A stretch of DNA of 64,000 bases, taken from assembly GCF_013201625.1 (NCBI RefSeq), contig NZ_CP053839.1, positions 1,302,001 to 1,366,000 on the forward strand, read 5' to 3'. The notes below the pieces were generated by a model. It was not told where the DNA came from. It did no database searches and was given only the letters and a program-made list of their open reading frames with translations. The translations under genes were made by a program, and so were the position numbers. Within the stretch, counting starts at the first letter, position 1, and the number at the start of each line of letters is the position of its first letter. The stretch comes from Aliarcobacter lanthieri. GTDB lineage: Bacteria > Campylobacterota > Campylobacteria > Campylobacterales > Arcobacteraceae. Of this stretch, positions 8,862-17,645 are shown in pieces.

Positions 8862-9833
8862 TTAAAACGGTAAAATACTTACCTCTTCTTTCTCTTTTTG
8901 AAGCTTTTGTAGTAAATTTAATCTTGCATCATCAAAATTATTAGAAGATGCTCCTTTTAATTGAATTGTATTACTTAGAATCTGATTATTTTTACTATTT
9001 ATAATTTTTATATTTAAAATATTCTCTATAATATAAAGACCATAAGAGTTACTTTCTGAAGATTTTGAACTTAAATTTAGTTCATAAATATTTTTATTTT
9101 TTATATTTGCTTCTACAACTTTGAATCCTTCTCTTACTAAAATATCTTTTAAAGTATCTTCAAATTTTTTTGAATTATTATCAGAACTTATAAAAAATTC
9201 CATATCATTTTGTAGATTAGATTCTAAAATCTTTAGTTCTTCAATTACTTTTATATATTTATCATTGTCATTTAAAAAAGATGATAAAATTTGAGCTTTA
9301 TTATAGTTTTTATAAAAAATTTCTAATAACTTTTTATATTTAATATATAAAATTAAAGAATCAATACTTTGGCTTTTAAGTAAATAAAACTCTTTATATA
9401 AAAAATCTATTTCTTTTTTCAAAGAATCAAATAATTTAGACTTATTAATACTAACTAAAACTATAATTTGTCTATCAAATAAAGAGGAATCTTCTATTAT
9501 ATAATTTTGTAAACTTAACTTTTCAATCTCACTTTTTATATCTTGTGTTACAGTTTTTTGAGTATATTCTCTAAAGTCTCTATAAGATTTTGATGAAATT
9601 GTTATATCTGAACTAATAGTTACTAATAGACGTGATGATAAGTTTTCTAAAGCATTTTGAATTGCTTCGTTATGACTAAATCCCATTCCAACTCCATATA
9701 GATTTATATCTGTATTTTGAGGAGGAGTTATATACCAATTTGGGTATTGTAAATTTTCTTTTGTAATATCAACTTTGTTAGTACAACCTATAAATATAAA
9801 CATAATTATAAATATTAAACATGCTTTTATCAT
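8862..9833 (-). CDS. LPP20-family lipoprotein
   Basis: The signal peptide ends in a lipobox-like FIGC (Cys17). YPNWYITPPQ followed by LYGVGMGFSHNEAIQNALENLSSRL is the typical start of the LPP20 (Helicobacter membrane lipoprotein) domain, where a PxW motif leads into G-x-G and a helix with Ala-rich heptads. After about residue 150 the protein is longer than simple LPP20 members and unrecognised, 323 residues in all. Its ATG overlaps the stop of the CsgG-like gene (ATGA), so the two are translationally coupled. Outer-membrane location is inferred. Confidence 0.78.
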   Translation of the reverse strand: MIKACLIFIIMFIFIGCTNKVDITKENLQYPNWYITPPQNTDINLYGVGMGFSHNEAIQNALENLSSRLLVTISSDITISSKSYRDFREYTQKTVTQDIKSEIEKLSLQNYIIEDSSLFDRQIIVLVSINKSKLFDSLKKEIDFLYKEFYLLKSQSIDSLILYIKYKKLLEIFYKNYNKAQILSSFLNDNDKYIKVIEELKILESNLQNDMEFFISSDNNSKKFEDTLKDILVREGFKVVEANIKNKNIYELNLSSKSSESNSYGLYIIENILNIKIINSKNNQILSNTIQLKGASSNNFDDARLNLLQKLQKEKEEVSILPF

Positions 9834-10831
9834 TTTTTTATATTTATTTGCTCTTCTAATTTTTTATGATTTGTAATTTGTGTATTAATCCTATTAATTG
9901 ATTCAATTATTGCTTTATCTGGTTTTTCTATTAATTTATCAGATAGAGTATATAACTCTTTTGCATTCTGATATTCTCCTTTACTCTCTTTAATAACTCC
10001 TAAATTATAAGCTGCTAAATAGCACCTATCATTTGTAGAATTTAAAAGTTGACTAAAAATCTCTTCTGCTCTATCTAAATGGTTATGTTTTAGATATTCT
10101 AAACCATTTTTTAAAAGTACTTCTTGTTCTTTTGTATATTTTATTTGAGGATCCTCAAATATTTTTATATAATATTTTTCTTCAGTTGGAGATATATTTG
10201 GTAAAAACTCATTTACAATATTATTAGATAAATAATCAAATACTGCACTTTTAGAAGGTAATCCTCCACCATAATCTAAACAAGATCTATAACTTGTATT
10301 TTCAAAGTAATTATTTGTATAAATAACATCACCTTTTTCTACATCAATCATTGATATATTAGCTTTTAAAGAGTATCTTGCATTTGTACACTGTACAAAA
10401 TATTCTTGTTGTCTATAACAATATATATCTATACATCTATATCTTCTTTCATAGTAATAATCTTTTTGAACATCTGCATTATCTATTTTTCCAGTTATAA
10501 GTGCTTGTGCACCTAAAAGTTCACCTACTTCTACACTATTATTTTTATTTGCTAAACCAGAATATTGAAATTTTTGTTCATTTAAAATATTATCTCTATC
10601 TTTACTAATAACAGTAAAATATGGCTTATCATCTACTTCTACTTTATATAAAGCTGACTCTATTTTCGATCCTAATGATATATCATTGTCATTCTCAAAT
10701 TTTAAAACTGCTATTTTTTTAGTTTTTGAAGCTCTATCGACTAAAGCTGGTTTAGTAGCTGTTATTAAAACTTTTTGACTACATCCTGATAATATAAATA
10801 TTAGTAGTATAGGTATTAAAACTATTTTCAT
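9830..10831 (-). CDS. CsgG-like outer-membrane lipoprotein with C-terminal helical repeats
   Basis: Lipobox LSGC (Cys17) follows a short signal. Residues 35-200 (KTKKIAVLKFENDND, LLGAQALITGKIDNADV, YSLKANISMIDVEKGDVIY) carry the CsgG/curli-assembly fold pattern: a beta strand with an F-x-N turn, an ALITGxI strand and an A-x-I-x-M-I-D-V strand. From about 240, LLKNGLEYLKHNHLDRAEEIFSQLL and AAYNLGVIKESKGEYQNAKELY look like two tetratricopeptide repeats. In curli systems CsgG forms a secretion pore; other members are LpoB- or FlgO-like structural lipoproteins. Neighbouring LPP20 proteins favour an envelope-structure role over curli export. Confidence 0.75.
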   Translation of the reverse strand: MKIVLIPILLIFILSGCSQKVLITATKPALVDRASKTKKIAVLKFENDNDISLGSKIESALYKVEVDDKPYFTVISKDRDNILNEQKFQYSGLANKNNSVEVGELLGAQALITGKIDNADVQKDYYYERRYRCIDIYCYRQQEYFVQCTNARYSLKANISMIDVEKGDVIYTNNYFENTSYRSCLDYGGGLPSKSAVFDYLSNNIVNEFLPNISPTEEKYYIKIFEDPQIKYTKEQEVLLKNGLEYLKHNHLDRAEEIFSQLLNSTNDRCYLAAYNLGVIKESKGEYQNAKELYTLSDKLIEKPDKAIIESINRINTQITNHKKLEEQINIKK

Positions 10832-10956
10832 AAATCTTTTAATGCATCTTTAGCATTATTTTGTTGAATTTTTGTATCTATTAAAGTTGTATCTTTTGAA
10901 GAACAAGCATTAAAAATTATAGATACTATAAATAAAAGAATAAATATTTTTTTCAT
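10828..10956 (-). CDS. 42-residue small lipoprotein
   Basis: A short gene in the gap between the two larger lipoprotein genes. The ATG at 10956 has an AGGAAA ribosome site and the TGA overlaps the ATG of the CsgG-like gene. MKKIFILLFIVSIIFNAC is a lipoprotein signal, with Cys18 followed by SSKDTTLIDTKIQQNNAKDALKDL. The mature peptide is only 25 residues and could act as a small outer-membrane partner, as with the tiny lipoproteins found with other CsgG proteins. No family is recognised. Confidence 0.7.
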   Translation of the reverse strand: MKKIFILLFIVSIIFNACSSKDTTLIDTKIQQNNAKDALKDL

Positions 10957-10964
10957 AAAATTTC

Positions 10965-11486
10965 CTAAATTAAATCTAATTCATTAAGTGCTTTTTGGAC
11001 TTCATCATCTATATTTTTATCAATATTTGATTTTTCTATTCCAATTAAAACATATAGATAATTGTCATTTATATTTTCCCAAAAACTTAATTGTTTTGAT
11101 TCTCTTAAAGTAATATTTGAAGTCTGTTTTGAAACCATTGTAGTAACTTTTTGTACAGATTCATTTTCTTTTAATCCAGCTGTATTCATATATGTTTCAA
11201 CTTTTGACTTAACTTCTAATTCTATTTGTTGTGATAAACTAGCTCTTGCATTTGCAATTGCTTCTTTTCTTGTAAAATCATAACCAAGTTTTGACATAGG
11301 AGCTGAACCAACTGCTAAAAGTTTATTATCTTCATGATATGTTCCACAAGCCCAAGAAGGAGCTTTGAGTCCAGCAATTACACAATCTGGAATTTCAATA
11401 TTTTGCTCATTTTTTGAAGAACAAGATATAAAAATCATAGTCAAACAAGTTATAAAAACTATAGATAATACTTTATTTATTTTCAT
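10965..11486 (-). CDS. LPP20-like lipoprotein
   Basis: This is a 173-residue protein with lipobox FISC (Cys22). APSWACGTYHEDNKLLAVGSAP, then FTRKEAIANARASLSQQI, is the standard LPP20 layout of PxW motif, glycine strand and Ala-rich helix; the C-terminal strand FWENINDNYLYVLIGIEK completes the domain. Two extra cysteines (34 and 47) may pair in the periplasm. It is first in a four-gene set with the 42-residue lipoprotein, the CsgG-like protein and the long LPP20 protein. Related sets (FlgO, FlgP, FlgT) stabilise flagella in Vibrio and Campylobacter, but no flagellar gene is here. Confidence 0.8.
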   Translation of the reverse strand: MKINKVLSIVFITCLTMIFISCSSKNEQNIEIPDCVIAGLKAPSWACGTYHEDNKLLAVGSAPMSKLGYDFTRKEAIANARASLSQQIELEVKSKVETYMNTAGLKENESVQKVTTMVSKQTSNITLRESKQLSFWENINDNYLYVLIGIEKSNIDKNIDDEVQKALNELDLI

Positions 11487-11547
11487 AATATTTCCTAAAT
11501 ATTTAAATTGTATATTTTTATGAAAAAATCATATATAAATTGTGAAT

Positions 11548-13080
11548 TTATAATGATAAACTGCTAACTTTATCTCTTCCTGTACCTTTTGATTGATATA
11601 ATGCTTCATCAGATCTTTTTAATAACATTTCAGGAGTAATGTCATTATTAGGAATAACAAATGATAATCCTAAACTAATAGTTACAACATTGCTTACATC
11701 AGAATTTTTATGTGGAATATTAAGCGCTTTAATACTATTTCTTAAGATTTCTGCAATTTTTATTGCTCCTTCAAAATTTGTATCAGGAAGAACAACAACA
11801 AACTCTTCTCCTCCATATCTAGCTACAAAATCATGAGAGCGATTTAAACTATTTTTTAAAGTTTGTGCAACTTTTTTTAAACACTCATCACCAACTTGAT
11901 GTCCATAAAAATCATTATACTTTTTAAAAAAATCAATATCAATAAGAATAATACAAAGTGTTTTATTGTTTCTTAAACAATATTTCCATTCTTTTTCAAA
12001 AATTTGATCAAAATGTCTACGATTTGGTATTTCTGTAAGTCCATCTATATAAGCAAATGCTTCTAATTTTTCTTTTAAAATCCTATCTGTTTCTATTTCA
12101 TCTAATTTTAGTTTATATCTTCTTTTTTGTAATATATATAAAATTGGAACAAGAACTATAGATAAAATAAAATATAAAAATACATAAATAGATATTTCTT
12201 CTTCAAAATTTTCATATAAGATATCAATATCTCTACTAATAGCTACATAAATAGGTTGGTTAATATCTAAGTATTCAGGCTTTAATTTTAAAAATCCAAC
12301 TAGCCTATTTACATTTGAAATATAAATTTTACCATTTAATATAGTTGATTTTTCATTTTTTACTAAATATTGACTAAATAAACTATCTTCTTGATTTATT
12401 TTTGTACCTAAGATTTCAGGAAAATCTGGTGTAGTTAAAAAAATAGTTCCATCTGCAGATATTATTGAAGTTCTCATATCTTTTGAATAAGATACAGAAT
12501 CTAAAATTTGTTTAATCATAATAGGATTTAATGTAGCTATCATAACTCCATCAAAATTACCATTTTTATCTTCTAACATCATAGATAGTGTTATTGTCCA
12601 AGTCCCTAATGAAGTCACATAAGGAGTACTAATATATAGTCTATTTTTTATTTGATTATTTTTAATAATTGAAAAATAATCTCTATTAGTAGAATCAAAG
12701 TCTAAAAGTTCTTCTCTATTTGAAACAGTAATCTTTCCATCTTTATTTATGATTGCAAAAGTACGAGCAATAGGTACAGCTTTTGTAAAAAATTTAAACT
12801 CTTGAATTAACTCATCTTTATTATTTAATATCCCCTGATTGATTCTATCCTGAGTATATATAAATACTTCATTTAATGAATTTATTCTTAGAGAAATACT
12901 ATTATCTATAATTCTTGCTTGAGTTAATAATCTATCTTCTTCTCTTTTTGATATATTTTCTATTTCTACAATAATAGTCCAAAGAATAATTAGTCCTAAT
13001 AGGACTAAACTAATTACTAATAAAATCCATTCAAATATATATGATTTTATTAATTCAAAACTAACAAATTTTTTAAACAC
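11548..13080 (-). CDS. Membrane diguanylate cyclase with periplasmic Cache sensor
   Basis: A GTG start with an AAAGG site gives 510 residues. A membrane helix at about 15-38, a periplasmic region to about 295 with a double-Cache pattern (TNRDYFSIIKNN, LYISTPYV, ADGTIFLTT), a second helix, and a GGDEF domain from 340 follow in order. The active loop is RYGGEEF, and RSHD five residues before it is the inhibitory c-di-GMP site, so it should make c-di-GMP with feedback control. The ligand is unknown. It lies between lpxK and the lipoprotein cluster with 60 nt to the latter. Confidence 0.93.
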   Translation of the reverse strand: MFKKFVSFELIKSYIFEWILLVISLVLLGLIILWTIIVEIENISKREEDRLLTQARIIDNSISLRINSLNEVFIYTQDRINQGILNNKDELIQEFKFFTKAVPIARTFAIINKDGKITVSNREELLDFDSTNRDYFSIIKNNQIKNRLYISTPYVTSLGTWTITLSMMLEDKNGNFDGVMIATLNPIMIKQILDSVSYSKDMRTSIISADGTIFLTTPDFPEILGTKINQEDSLFSQYLVKNEKSTILNGKIYISNVNRLVGFLKLKPEYLDINQPIYVAISRDIDILYENFEEEISIYVFLYFILSIVLVPILYILQKRRYKLKLDEIETDRILKEKLEAFAYIDGLTEIPNRRHFDQIFEKEWKYCLRNNKTLCIILIDIDFFKKYNDFYGHQVGDECLKKVAQTLKNSLNRSHDFVARYGGEEFVVVLPDTNFEGAIKIAEILRNSIKALNIPHKNSDVSNVVTISLGLSFVIPNNDITPEMLLKRSDEALYQSKGTGRDKVSSLSL

Positions 13081-13093
13081 AATAAAACCTTTA

Positions 13094-14035
13094 TTAATAT
13101 TTATTTATATAAAGTTCAAGCTTATCAAAACTAATCTTATTATCAAATTCTATTGATAAATCCATCAAAAAAATATTTTCTAAATTAAACTCTTTTAACT
13201 TCACAAAATCTTTTCTAGTAGTAACTATTGCAAAATCACTATATCTTTTCAAAATATTATAAATATCATCATTTGTAAAAGTATAATGATCAGGATATGA
13301 TAACATTTCTATATTATCTGGTAAAAATTCTAAAAGTCTTTTAGGCTTTGAAATAGCTGTTAGAAGTATACATTTTTGTGGTAAGGATACAGTTTTTTCA
13401 TCTTTTTTTATGGTTACAACTCTTCTAAATTCTATCCCTTCTTGAAAAATTAAATCACTATATTTATAAAAACTTCTAGGTTCTCTATATCCACCACTTG
13501 GAATGCAAAATATATTTGTAGGATCAATTTTTGGTTTTAAAAGAATATCAAATTTTAAAATATTATACTTTGAAAAACCATCATCTAAAAAAATAAGCTT
13601 AGCCCCTAATTCTTTTGCTTTATGTATAGCTTCTACTCTATTCTCACTTACAATTACAGAAGAATTTGGCAAACTTTGTGCTAAAAGCATAGCTTCATCA
13701 CCACTTGTTTTTACATCAGTTAATATTTTTCCATGTAAAGATACTAATTGTAAGCCTTTTGAAAATCTTCCATATCCTCTTAAAATTATACAAGTATTAT
13801 TATATTTTGAAGCTAACTTTATTGTAATTGGAGTTTTACCACTTCCTCCAATAATTAAATTACCAATAGAAATAATAGGAATACCAAAATCTATTTTTTT
13901 TGAAAATATTCTTTTTGTAATAATAATAAATATATAAATAAATGTGATAGGTAGAAGAAAAAAAGATACTATTCTTTGAAAATTATTTGGAAAAAATAGA
14001 TAATCTTCTATCCATAAAATAAGCTTTTGCTTCAT
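13094..14035 (-). CDS. lpxK: Tetraacyldisaccharide 4'-kinase
   Basis: LpxK phosphorylates the 4' position of the lipid A precursor at the inner membrane. An N-terminal membrane helix (about 22-40) is followed by SIGNLIIGGSGKTP with the Walker A GGSGKT at 63-68. LDDGFSKYNILKFDILL and TTRKDFVKL are family signatures: the usual LDDGFQH is here LDDGFSK. The 313-residue length is normal. It follows the aminotransferase gene by 5 nt and so sits in an operon with nadE. Confidence 0.94.
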   Translation of the reverse strand: MKQKLILWIEDYLFFPNNFQRIVSFFLLPITFIYIFIIITKRIFSKKIDFGIPIISIGNLIIGGSGKTPITIKLASKYNNTCIILRGYGRFSKGLQLVSLHGKILTDVKTSGDEAMLLAQSLPNSSVIVSENRVEAIHKAKELGAKLIFLDDGFSKYNILKFDILLKPKIDPTNIFCIPSGGYREPRSFYKYSDLIFQEGIEFRRVVTIKKDEKTVSLPQKCILLTAISKPKRLLEFLPDNIEMLSYPDHYTFTNDDIYNILKRYSDFAIVTTRKDFVKLKEFNLENIFLMDLSIEFDNKISFDKLELYINKY

Positions 14036-14040
14036 AAACT

Positions 14041-15183
14041 TTATATCCAGTCAGAAGCAACTTCAATCACTTGATCACAAATATAATTTACATCTTCATC
14101 GCTAAGTCCAGCATAAATAGGTAAAGATAATATTTGCTGATAGTTATATAATGCATTTGGAAATGCTGTTATTTTAATAGAGTATTTATTTTTGTAATAA
14201 GACAAAAGATGAAGAGGAATATAGTTTAAAGCAGTAGAAACTCCACGCTCTTTTAGTGCTCTTGCAAACGCATCACGATTTCTAGATATTTTGATAATAA
14301 ATTGTGTATAAATATGACCTTCTTTGAATGGTGACAAAGTTATATGTTTTACACCATTTAATCTTTCTTGATATATTTTTACTATTTCTTGTCTTCTTTT
14401 TATAAAACTATCAGTTTTCTTAAGTTGTGCTATTGCATAAGCAGCATCTAACTCTGATAAATCAAATTTATGACCTATATCATCAACATCATAAACATAA
14501 TCTAAATTTCCATAATTATCATAAGTAGTTGTTATTGCATGAGTTCTTAAAAGTTTTGCTCTTTTTGCTAATTCTTCATTATTAGTAATTAAAACTCCCG
14601 AACGGCTAATAGCATATTTTGATGGAGATGGATTAGTAGAAAATATTGTCATATCAGCATTTAAATTCCCTACTTTTTTACCTTTATATGTAGAACCTAA
14701 AGCAGCCCTACAATCTTCTATAATTAATATATTATATTTTTTAGCTATCTCATAAATTTTGTCTAAATTTGGAGCTAATCCTCCAATAAAAGTTATAATT
14801 GCAGCTCTTAGTTTTTTTGATTTATTTGCTAATAAAACTTCTTCAAATTTATCTATATCAATATTCATATCTTCTAAATTTATATCTACAAATATAGGTT
14901 CTGCATCAAAATGTCTTACTGTTTCAGGTAAGTTTACAAAAGAGTTTACAGACATTAAAATTTTATCACCTCTTTTTAATTTCATAGAACTAAGTGCAAG
15001 ATGCAAAGCAGCAGAAGAAGTTGCTGTTGCAATAGCATATTTTGCACCTATGTATTCAGCCATCCTTTCTTCAAACTCTAAAACTTTAGATAAATCATCT
15101 TTTGCTTCAAGAACTGATCTAATTTGATTTAATTCTTCATTATCTAAAGTTGCTTTATAAATTGCAATTTTCCTACTACTCAT
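14041..15183 (-). CDS. DegT/DnrJ/EryC1-type aminotransferase
   Basis: A 380-residue PLP-dependent sugar aminotransferase-like protein. Asp157 in IIEDCRAALG is the ring-nitrogen ligand, and Lys189 in NPSPSKYAISRSG is the Schiff-base lysine, followed by the usual G-V-L loop. TATSSAALHLAL at 53-64 is the phosphate-binding start. Such enzymes transfer an amino group to a nucleotide-linked keto sugar for surface glycans. The usual TTGEGG after the lysine is changed to AISRSG, so the substrate class is unsure. No sugar dehydratase is next to it; lpxK is, suggesting envelope sugar work. Confidence 0.85.
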   Translation of the reverse strand: MSSRKIAIYKATLDNEELNQIRSVLEAKDDLSKVLEFEERMAEYIGAKYAIATATSSAALHLALSSMKLKRGDKILMSVNSFVNLPETVRHFDAEPIFVDINLEDMNIDIDKFEEVLLANKSKKLRAAIITFIGGLAPNLDKIYEIAKKYNILIIEDCRAALGSTYKGKKVGNLNADMTIFSTNPSPSKYAISRSGVLITNNEELAKRAKLLRTHAITTTYDNYGNLDYVYDVDDIGHKFDLSELDAAYAIAQLKKTDSFIKRRQEIVKIYQERLNGVKHITLSPFKEGHIYTQFIIKISRNRDAFARALKERGVSTALNYIPLHLLSYYKNKYSIKITAFPNALYNYQQILSLPIYAGLSDEDVNYICDQVIEVASDWI

Positions 15184-15194
15184 TTTTTCCCTTT

Positions 15195-15947
15195 TTATAT
15201 TTTTGCTATCGTTGGAAGACGTCTTTTGAATTCATTTATTTTTACTCTTTTAGAAATCTTTTCTATAAAGTCTTCTTCAAAACCTAAATTTAATAACTCT
15301 TCTTTAGTTTTATTTTCATCTATCATAACTTTTAATAGGCTATCGATTTTTGAATAACTAAATCCTAAATCAGATTCATCACTTTGCCCTTCCCATAAAT
15401 CAGCACTAGGTTTTTTATCCATAATATTTTGTGTAACACCTAAAAATTTAGCAAATTCAAATAAATCACTTTTATAAATATTTCCTATAGGATTAATAGC
15501 ACAAGCTGTATCTCCAAAAATAGTTCCATATCCTAAAAGTATCTCACTTCTATTTGAAGTTCCAATAACCAAAGATTTTTCTCTTGCACTGATATCATAT
15601 AGAATTGTCATCCTAAGCCTTGCACAAAAATTTCCTATTCTTAGGTTATCATTTTTCATATTATCTAAATAAGTACTTAAAATTGGTTCCAATTTTACTA
15701 TCTCATATTTTATATCAAATTTATCACAAAGTTCTAAAGCATCATCAACTGAAGCTTTTGATGAAAATTGAGATGGCATCAAAACACAATTTAGATTATC
15801 TTTAAATGCTTCTTTACATAATATTGCAACAATAGCTGAATCAAGTCCACCAGAAAGTCCTAAAATAACTCTATTTAATCCCGTTTTATTAACTTCATCA
15901 ACTAAAAATTTTATTAAATTTTGCTTAATTTTTTTCCAATATTCCAT
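15195..15947 (-). CDS. nadE: NH3-dependent NAD+ synthetase
   Basis: NadE amidates nicotinate adenine dinucleotide with ammonia and ATP. The ATP-pyrophosphatase P-loop LSGGLDS is at residues 31-37, with RLRMTILYDIS and TSNRSEILLGYGTIFGD marking the deamido-NAD pocket. At 250 residues it lacks the glutaminase domain of the long form, so free ammonia is the donor. It lies in a compact minus-strand group, 11 nt from the aminotransferase. Confidence 0.96.
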   Translation of the reverse strand: MEYWKKIKQNLIKFLVDEVNKTGLNRVILGLSGGLDSAIVAILCKEAFKDNLNCVLMPSQFSSKASVDDALELCDKFDIKYEIVKLEPILSTYLDNMKNDNLRIGNFCARLRMTILYDISAREKSLVIGTSNRSEILLGYGTIFGDTACAINPIGNIYKSDLFEFAKFLGVTQNIMDKKPSADLWEGQSDESDLGFSYSKIDSLLKVMIDENKTKEELLNLGFEEDFIEKISKRVKINEFKRRLPTIAKI

Positions 15948-15967
15948 TTTTAAACCTTAAATTAAGA

Positions 15968-16189
15968 TTATATCTTATCTTCTTTTGTTTTATTATAAAT
16001 TTCATCTAAATAATCTAAATTTCTATTATTAAACTCTTTTTTCTTAATTTCTAAAGTATATTTTATATCTTCTAGTTCATTTTCACTAAAATAGTTTAAA
16101 TAGCTTGGATTTATAAAAACATTCTCATCTTTATTCGTTTTAATAAGCTCTTTTATCTCTTTTATTAATTCTTCTTTTAAACTTTTCAC
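15968..16189 (-). CDS. Small charged hypothetical protein
   Basis: A 73-residue Lys/Glu-rich helical protein (LKEELIKEIKELIK, then YLNYFSENELEDIKYTLEIKKKEF). No cysteine, signal or membrane segment is seen. It sits 2 nt after the BFD-like gene and 20 nt before nadE, so it is translated in the same operon, which is the main evidence that it is real. No family recognised. Confidence 0.65.
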   Translation of the reverse strand: MKSLKEELIKEIKELIKTNKDENVFINPSYLNYFSENELEDIKYTLEIKKKEFNNRNLDYLDEIYNKTKEDKI

Positions 16190-16191
16190 TT

Positions 16192-16422
16192 TTACTCTTT
16201 TACAAATTTATTCAAAATTTCATCTAAATACAATTCCATCTTTTTTTCACCAATATCATCTGCGGCACTTCTACAACATCCACAAGAACTTCCAGCATCT
16301 GTTATATCTTCAATATCTTCTAAAGTTTTTGCACCTTTTTCTTTTATTGCATATATGATTTCTCCTAAACTTACTCTTTTGCATTCACAAACAATAAATG
16401 AGTGTGGGAAATTTCTAGCCAT
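16192..16422 (-). CDS. BFD-like [2Fe-2S]-binding protein
   Basis: This is a 76-residue protein with the bacterioferritin-associated ferredoxin pattern: Cys12 and Cys14 (VCECKRVSLGEI), and Cys47 and Cys50 (GSSCGCCRS). The spacing CxC ... CxxC and the helical middle match the BFD domain also found in NifU and nitrite reductase. Known members pass electrons or hold a 2Fe-2S cluster. Its ATG overlaps the stop of the TerB-DnaJ gene by one base, so they are coupled, though a functional link is not established. Confidence 0.85.
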   Translation of the reverse strand: MARNFPHSFIVCECKRVSLGEIIYAIKEKGAKTLEDIEDITDAGSSCGCCRSAADDIGEKKMELYLDEILNKFVKE

Positions 16423-17180
16423 TAAATACCTCTTGATTTTTTAATAATTTCATAAGCTTCATTAATTTCTTGAAGTTTTTTTGTAGCTTCATCTATGATA
16501 TTTTGACTTTCACCTTTTCCTTCTAAGATATCAGGATGATATTTTTTTACTAAATTTCTATAATTTTTCTTTAAAGTCTGCTCATCATCACTTGAATTTG
16601 AATCCAAAATTTCATAAGCTTTTTCAATTGTTATAGCTTTTTCATTTGCTCTAGTTTTATAAAAATTTTCAAAATTTAAAACAATATTAATATAATCTTT
16701 TTGATCTATTTTCAATGCCTGTGCAATATCTTCAGTTATTTCTTGCTCTTGTTTTGAAAAATCACCATCAATAAATGCAAGATTTAATAAATACTCCATA
16801 ATTTTTAATCTTTTAGAGTAATCATTTCTTGTTAAAGAATACAATCTATCACAAATTATAATTAGATTTGAAAAATTTTCTTTTTCATTATCATATAAAT
16901 CTTTTAACTTTTCTCTAACTTCAATAAAATTATGAAAATGACTTGAAATATCTGTAAAAGTATGTTTTAAAATTTCAGCTTCAAGCTCTCCTACTTTTCC
17001 ATCTGCTTTTGCAACTTTTGACATCAAAGCTACTAAAAGCCCTGCTTCATGATTTAATAAATCTCCACTAAAAATCTCTTTTTGTTTTAAATTAATATTC
17101 TTAAAATCTTCTGTTTTATAATTTTTACCAATAATAAATAATATTATGATAATAACTGCTAAAACTAATACTTCAATCAT
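16422..17180 (-). CDS. Membrane-anchored TerB and DnaJ-domain protein (DjlA-like)
   Basis: Residues 1-20 form a membrane helix (MIEVLVLAVIIIILFIIG), residues about 45-170 a TerB-like all-helical domain (MSKVAKADGKVGELEAEI, then AFIDGDFSKQEQEI), and residues 185-252 a J domain with the HPD triad in KKYHPDIL. This order is that of DjlA, a membrane DnaK co-chaperone. At 252 residues it is close to the 270 of the enterobacterial protein. It heads the minus-strand operon that runs on to nadE and lpxK. A GGGAAGA ribosome site supports the start. Confidence 0.85.
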   Translation of the reverse strand: MIEVLVLAVIIIILFIIGKNYKTEDFKNINLKQKEIFSGDLLNHEAGLLVALMSKVAKADGKVGELEAEILKHTFTDISSHFHNFIEVREKLKDLYDNEKENFSNLIIICDRLYSLTRNDYSKRLKIMEYLLNLAFIDGDFSKQEQEITEDIAQALKIDQKDYINIVLNFENFYKTRANEKAITIEKAYEILDSNSSDDEQTLKKNYRNLVKKYHPDILEGKGESQNIIDEATKKLQEINEAYEIIKKSRGI

Positions 17181-17219
17181 TCTCTTCCCTTATTAATTTT
17201 GCTTGATTTTATCAAAGTT

Positions 17220-17229
17220 TAGATAAAAT
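17220..17229 (+). promoter_or_regulatory. Probable -10 region of the tatB-tatC-queA operon
   Basis: TAGATAAAAT, the same decamer as before mobB and pckA, 30 nt before the tatB start. A second TATATAAAT-like stretch at about 17239 could also serve. Confidence 0.45.
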
Positions 17230-17259
17230 CTCTACCCTATATAAATTATGGAGTTAAAT

Positions 17260-17643
17260 ATGTTTGGTATGGGTATCACAGAAATTTTACTTATTGCAAT
17301 AGTTGCTATCATAGCTCTTGGACCTGATAAACTTCCTGATGCAATGGTTAAAATTGCAAAACTTTTTAATTCAGTTAAAAAAGGTTTAAATGAAGCAAAA
17401 ACTACTTTAGATAATGAATTAAATATTAGTGAATTAAAAAATGAAGCAAATAAATTCAAAGCTCAAATAGAAGACACAAAAAACTCTTTAATGTCTGAAT
17501 CAAAAATAGATTTAGGATTGGATGAAATTTTAAATGATGATTTAAAAAGTTCAAAATCAACAAATGAAAAAGATTTTATTGAAAGAAAAAGAGAAATTGA
17601 TGAAGTAAAAGCACAAAAAAGTTCTGTAAGTGAGGACAAATAA
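17260..17643 (+). CDS. tatB: Twin-arginine translocation subunit TatB
   Basis: An ATG at 17248 holds the GGAG ribosome site for the next ATG at 17260, so I use 17260 (127 residues). MFGMGITEILLIAIVAII is the membrane helix, followed by ALGPDKLP, the TatA/TatB hinge; LGP with a long charged amphipathic tail (helix to about 90 then acidic and Lys-rich) favours TatB over TatA. It would form the substrate-receptor complex with TatC at the inner membrane. tatC follows after 2 nt. Confidence 0.9.
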   Translation: MFGMGITEILLIAIVAIIALGPDKLPDAMVKIAKLFNSVKKGLNEAKTTLDNELNISELKNEANKFKAQIEDTKNSLMSESKIDLGLDEILNDDLKSSKSTNEKDFIERKREIDEVKAQKSSVSEDK

Positions 17644-17645
17644 AA

